Source of the DNA: Verrucomicrobiota bacterium
GTDB taxonomy: Bacteria > Verrucomicrobiota > Verrucomicrobiia > Limisphaerales > VHDF01
DNA length: 63,718 bases
Reading direction: 5' to 3'
Assembly (NCBI GenBank): GCA_016871495.1
Contig: VHDF01000022.1
Span: 1-63,718 of the forward strand
In this document: in pieces, positions 62,334 to 63,718 of the stretch
How positions within the stretch are numbered: the first letter of the stretch is position 1
How the letters are laid out: each line of letters opens with the position of its first letter
Made by a program: the position numbers and the translations under genes
Notes under the pieces: model-generated
The model's input: only the letters and a program-made list of their open reading frames with translations
Told to the model about the DNA's origin: nothing
Database searches by the model: none

Positions 62334-63251
62334 TCAGAGGACGTTCCCGGTCAGGCGCGCGTAGGCTTCCAAATATTTGTCACGAGTCTGGATGACGACA
62401 TCCTTGGGAAGCGCGGGTGCGGGAGGGAGTTTGTTCCAGCCGATTTGTTCGAGATAATCACGCACGTATTGCTTGTCGAAACTCGGCTGGCTGGTGCCGG
62501 GCGTGTAGAGGTTGACGGGCCAGAAACGGCTGGAATCGGGGGTTAAGGCTTCATCGATCAGGATCAAGTGGCCCTGGAAAAGTCCGAATTCGAATTTGGT
62601 GTCGGCGATGATGATGCCGCGTTTGATGGCGTATTCGCGGGCCAGGCTATAGAGCTTGAGGCTGGCTTCTCTGGCTTGTTCGAGCAAAGTGCGATCCATC
62701 AGGCTCCCTGCCTGCTCGAAGGAGATATTCTCGTCGTGTCCGGTTTGGGCCTTGGTCGCGGGAGTGAAGATGGGTTCGGGAAGTTCCGCGGATTCTGCCA
62801 GGTCTTCGGGAAGAGGGATGCCGCAGACGGTGCCGGAGCGCCGGTATTCTTTCCATCCCGAGCCGGCCAGATAACCCCGCACGACACACTCGATGGGCAG
62901 CGGTTGGGCCTTTTCGACGATCATGGAACGGTCCACGAGCGAGGGATCGATTTCCTGAATGACGGACTCTGGGGATTTTCCAGCGAACTGAGCCCGATGG
63001 TTGGGGATGATCCCAGCGGTTTTGTTGAACCAGAAGTGGGAGATTTGACTCAGGACTTCGCCTTTGCGGGGGATGCCGGTGGGCAGAATGCAATCGAACG
63101 CGGAGATACGGTCGGTGGCGACGAACAGGAGGTGATCCCCCAGTTCGAAAATCTCCCGAACTTTGCCGCCGCGCAGTTTCTTCAAGCCGGGCAGCGTCAG
63201 CTCCAGCAGCGGTTCATCGCACATTGGTGGAGAGACTATGGGGAGGCGCAT
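62334..63251 (-). CDS. purC: Phosphoribosylaminoimidazole-succinocarboxamide synthase
   Basis: 305 residues from ATG 63251; ATG 63221 (MCDEPLLEL) is an alternative. KLRGGKVREIFELGDHLLFV is the ATP-binding start of SAICAR synthetase, DRISAFDCILPTGIP and PIECVVRGYLAGSGWKEY are conserved substrate loops, and IIADTKFEFG with IDEALTPDSSRFWP supplies the metal-binding acidic residues. It catalyses ATP-dependent joining of CAIR and aspartate in purine synthesis. It is the first gene of the operon, preceded by the 19-bp hairpin. Confidence 0.94.
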   Translation of the reverse strand: MRLPIVSPPMCDEPLLELTLPGLKKLRGGKVREIFELGDHLLFVATDRISAFDCILPTGIPRKGEVLSQISHFWFNKTAGIIPNHRAQFAGKSPESVIQEIDPSLVDRSMIVEKAQPLPIECVVRGYLAGSGWKEYRRSGTVCGIPLPEDLAESAELPEPIFTPATKAQTGHDENISFEQAGSLMDRTLLEQAREASLKLYSLAREYAIKRGIIIADTKFEFGLFQGHLILIDEALTPDSSRFWPVNLYTPGTSQPSFDKQYVRDYLEQIGWNKLPPAPALPKDVVIQTRDKYLEAYARLTGNVL

Positions 63252-63289
63252 CGACTGAAGCAAGGCTCATGAAGATCCTTGTCACGAAT

Positions 63290-63333
63290 CCCGGATCATG
63301 ACCGAGCCGTCATGGGCTCGGTCATGATCCGGG
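63290..63333. other. Perfect 19-bp inverted repeat with 6-base loop upstream of purC
   Basis: cccggatcatgaccgagcc (63290-63308) and ggctcggtcatgatccggg (63315-63333) pair without mismatch around GTCATG. It is about 40 bp upstream of purC and 90 bp beyond the pepP stop. Neither side has a U-run, so it may be a regulatory hairpin, protein-binding palindrome or repeat rather than an intrinsic terminator. Confidence 0.7.
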
Positions 63334-63354
63334 CGGGGTGATCCATCGAAACTT

Positions 63355-63420
63355 GAGAATGGCCTTTGCCGCCCAGATCCTGCGAAAGTCCGATGCGGAT
63401 CACCTGCCGTTTCCAGGTTT
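63355..63420 (+). repeat. Repeat E, copy E2
   Basis: CCTTTGCCGCCCAGATCCTG, GCGAAAGTCCGATGCGGATC and TTTCCAGG match E1 at 5757. Like E1, it touches the 3' end of a minus-strand gene (pepP stop at 63426). Confidence 0.55.
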
Positions 63421-63425
63421 AAGCT

Positions 63426-63718
63426 TCAGTGTTTCATGAGTGATTCGATCTCCTCCGGTTCGATGGGTATCGTGGCCATGAGGTTGGTATTTCCATCGCG
63501 TCCGACCAGGATGTCATCCTCCAGGCGAATACCAAAGCCTTCGTCCGGAATGTAAATGGCGGGTTCCACGGTCATGACCCATCCGGGTTGTACGGGTTCG
63601 GTGGTGAACCCCACGTCATGGACGTCCAATCCCAGAGGATGGCCTAGTCCGTGCATGAAATAGCGTTTGAACGCCGGCTGTTCGGGCGATTGTTTACGGA
63701 TGTCGGAGGCGGTGATGA
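63426..63718 (-). CDS. Xaa-Pro aminopeptidase-type M24 peptidase, C-terminal end (5' end beyond window)
   Basis: The last 97 codons of a pita-bread-fold peptidase. YFMHGLGHPLGLDVHDVG carries the metal-ligand His, MTVEPAIYIPDEG the metal Glu and GFGIRLEDDILV the second Glu. These are the three C-terminal dinuclear-metal motifs of PepP/prolidase. The substrate-selecting N-terminal domain is outside the window, so the exact subfamily (pepP or pepQ) is not decided. Confidence 0.85.
   Translation of the reverse strand, partial: ITASDIRKQSPEQPAFKRYFMHGLGHPLGLDVHDVGFTTEPVQPGWVMTVEPAIYIPDEGFGIRLEDDILVGRDGNTNLMATIPIEPEEIESLMKH

Noticed and set aside
63290-63333. Intrinsic terminator of pepP
   Set aside because: The stem is strong but lacks a U-run on either strand, so it is listed only as a hairpin.

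Overview
The window looks like a chromosome segment of a soil or freshwater Verrucomicrobiota bacterium, probably of the Limisphaerales/Pedosphaera type. This is an inference from gene content: a DUF1501 + PSCyt1/DUF1549/DUF1553 pair, secreted proteins with a prepilin-type [11 protein letters not shown]-terminus, a DUF6600 lipoprotein, a SASA-family esterase beside a sialidase-like lipoprotein, and a secreted protein ending in a QIQASTDLKSW-type module. There is no rRNA, phage or CRISPR array. One tRNA, Arg(CCT), is present.

Layout. 1-5295 (minus): sialate O-acetylesterase, sialidase-like lipoprotein, GST and a PhoH-like ATPase form one tight operon, with a prepilin-like protein upstream. 5825-12325 (minus): a secreted metallophosphatase, a PSD1 cytochrome-type protein and DUF1501. 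12454-16588: an orphan RelE/ParE-like toxin, EF-P, a second prepilin-like protein, rtcB and tRNA-Arg. 17620-23341 (plus): a phosphate-uptake operon, phoU-ArsC fusion, pstS, pstC, pstA, pstB1, pstB2. 23770-26680 (plus): exported RidA, an exported class V aminotransferase-fold protein and a PhoD-like phosphatase. 26720-33150 (minus): a decaying [NiFe]-hydrogenase maturation island. hypE, hypD and hypC look intact; hypF, hypA and hydG are deleted or fused; an MgtE-like protein and a truncated P-type ATPase complete it. 33284-36742 (plus): a large PEPCK-like protein split by one in-frame TAA. 37141-42486 (minus): a secreted protein, a DUF6600 lipoprotein and an MsbA-type exporter. 43357-52185: RlmI, RNase D, a hybrid histidine kinase with a broken 5' end, and AspS. 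52318-57480 (plus): a TetR-controlled DevBCA/MacAB-type tripartite efflux operon. 57891-63718 (minus): an ankyrin protein, mtnA, a small secreted protein, purC and the end of pepP.

The most interesting system is the pst operon. Its two PstB proteins are damaged in complementary ways. PstB1 keeps the LSGGQ signature but lacks the Q-loop Gln and switch His. PstB2 keeps Walker A/B, Q-loop and switch His but has LQLEQ instead of LSGGQ. Together they would form an asymmetric heterodimer with one competent ATP site, unlike the usual PstB homodimer. The PhoU of the same operon carries a C-terminal ArsC/LMW-PTP-like domain whose nucleophilic Cys is Asp, so it may be a sensing or binding domain rather than an enzyme.

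The spacers are filled with dispersed, structured repeats (families A-G below). Family A has five copies built from several hairpins. Family C has two near-identical 126-bp copies with 14-bp terminal inverted repeats. Several genes are disrupted (hypF, hydG/hypA, the P-type ATPase, the PEPCK-like gene and the sensor kinase), so real decay has to be separated from assembly or sequencing error.
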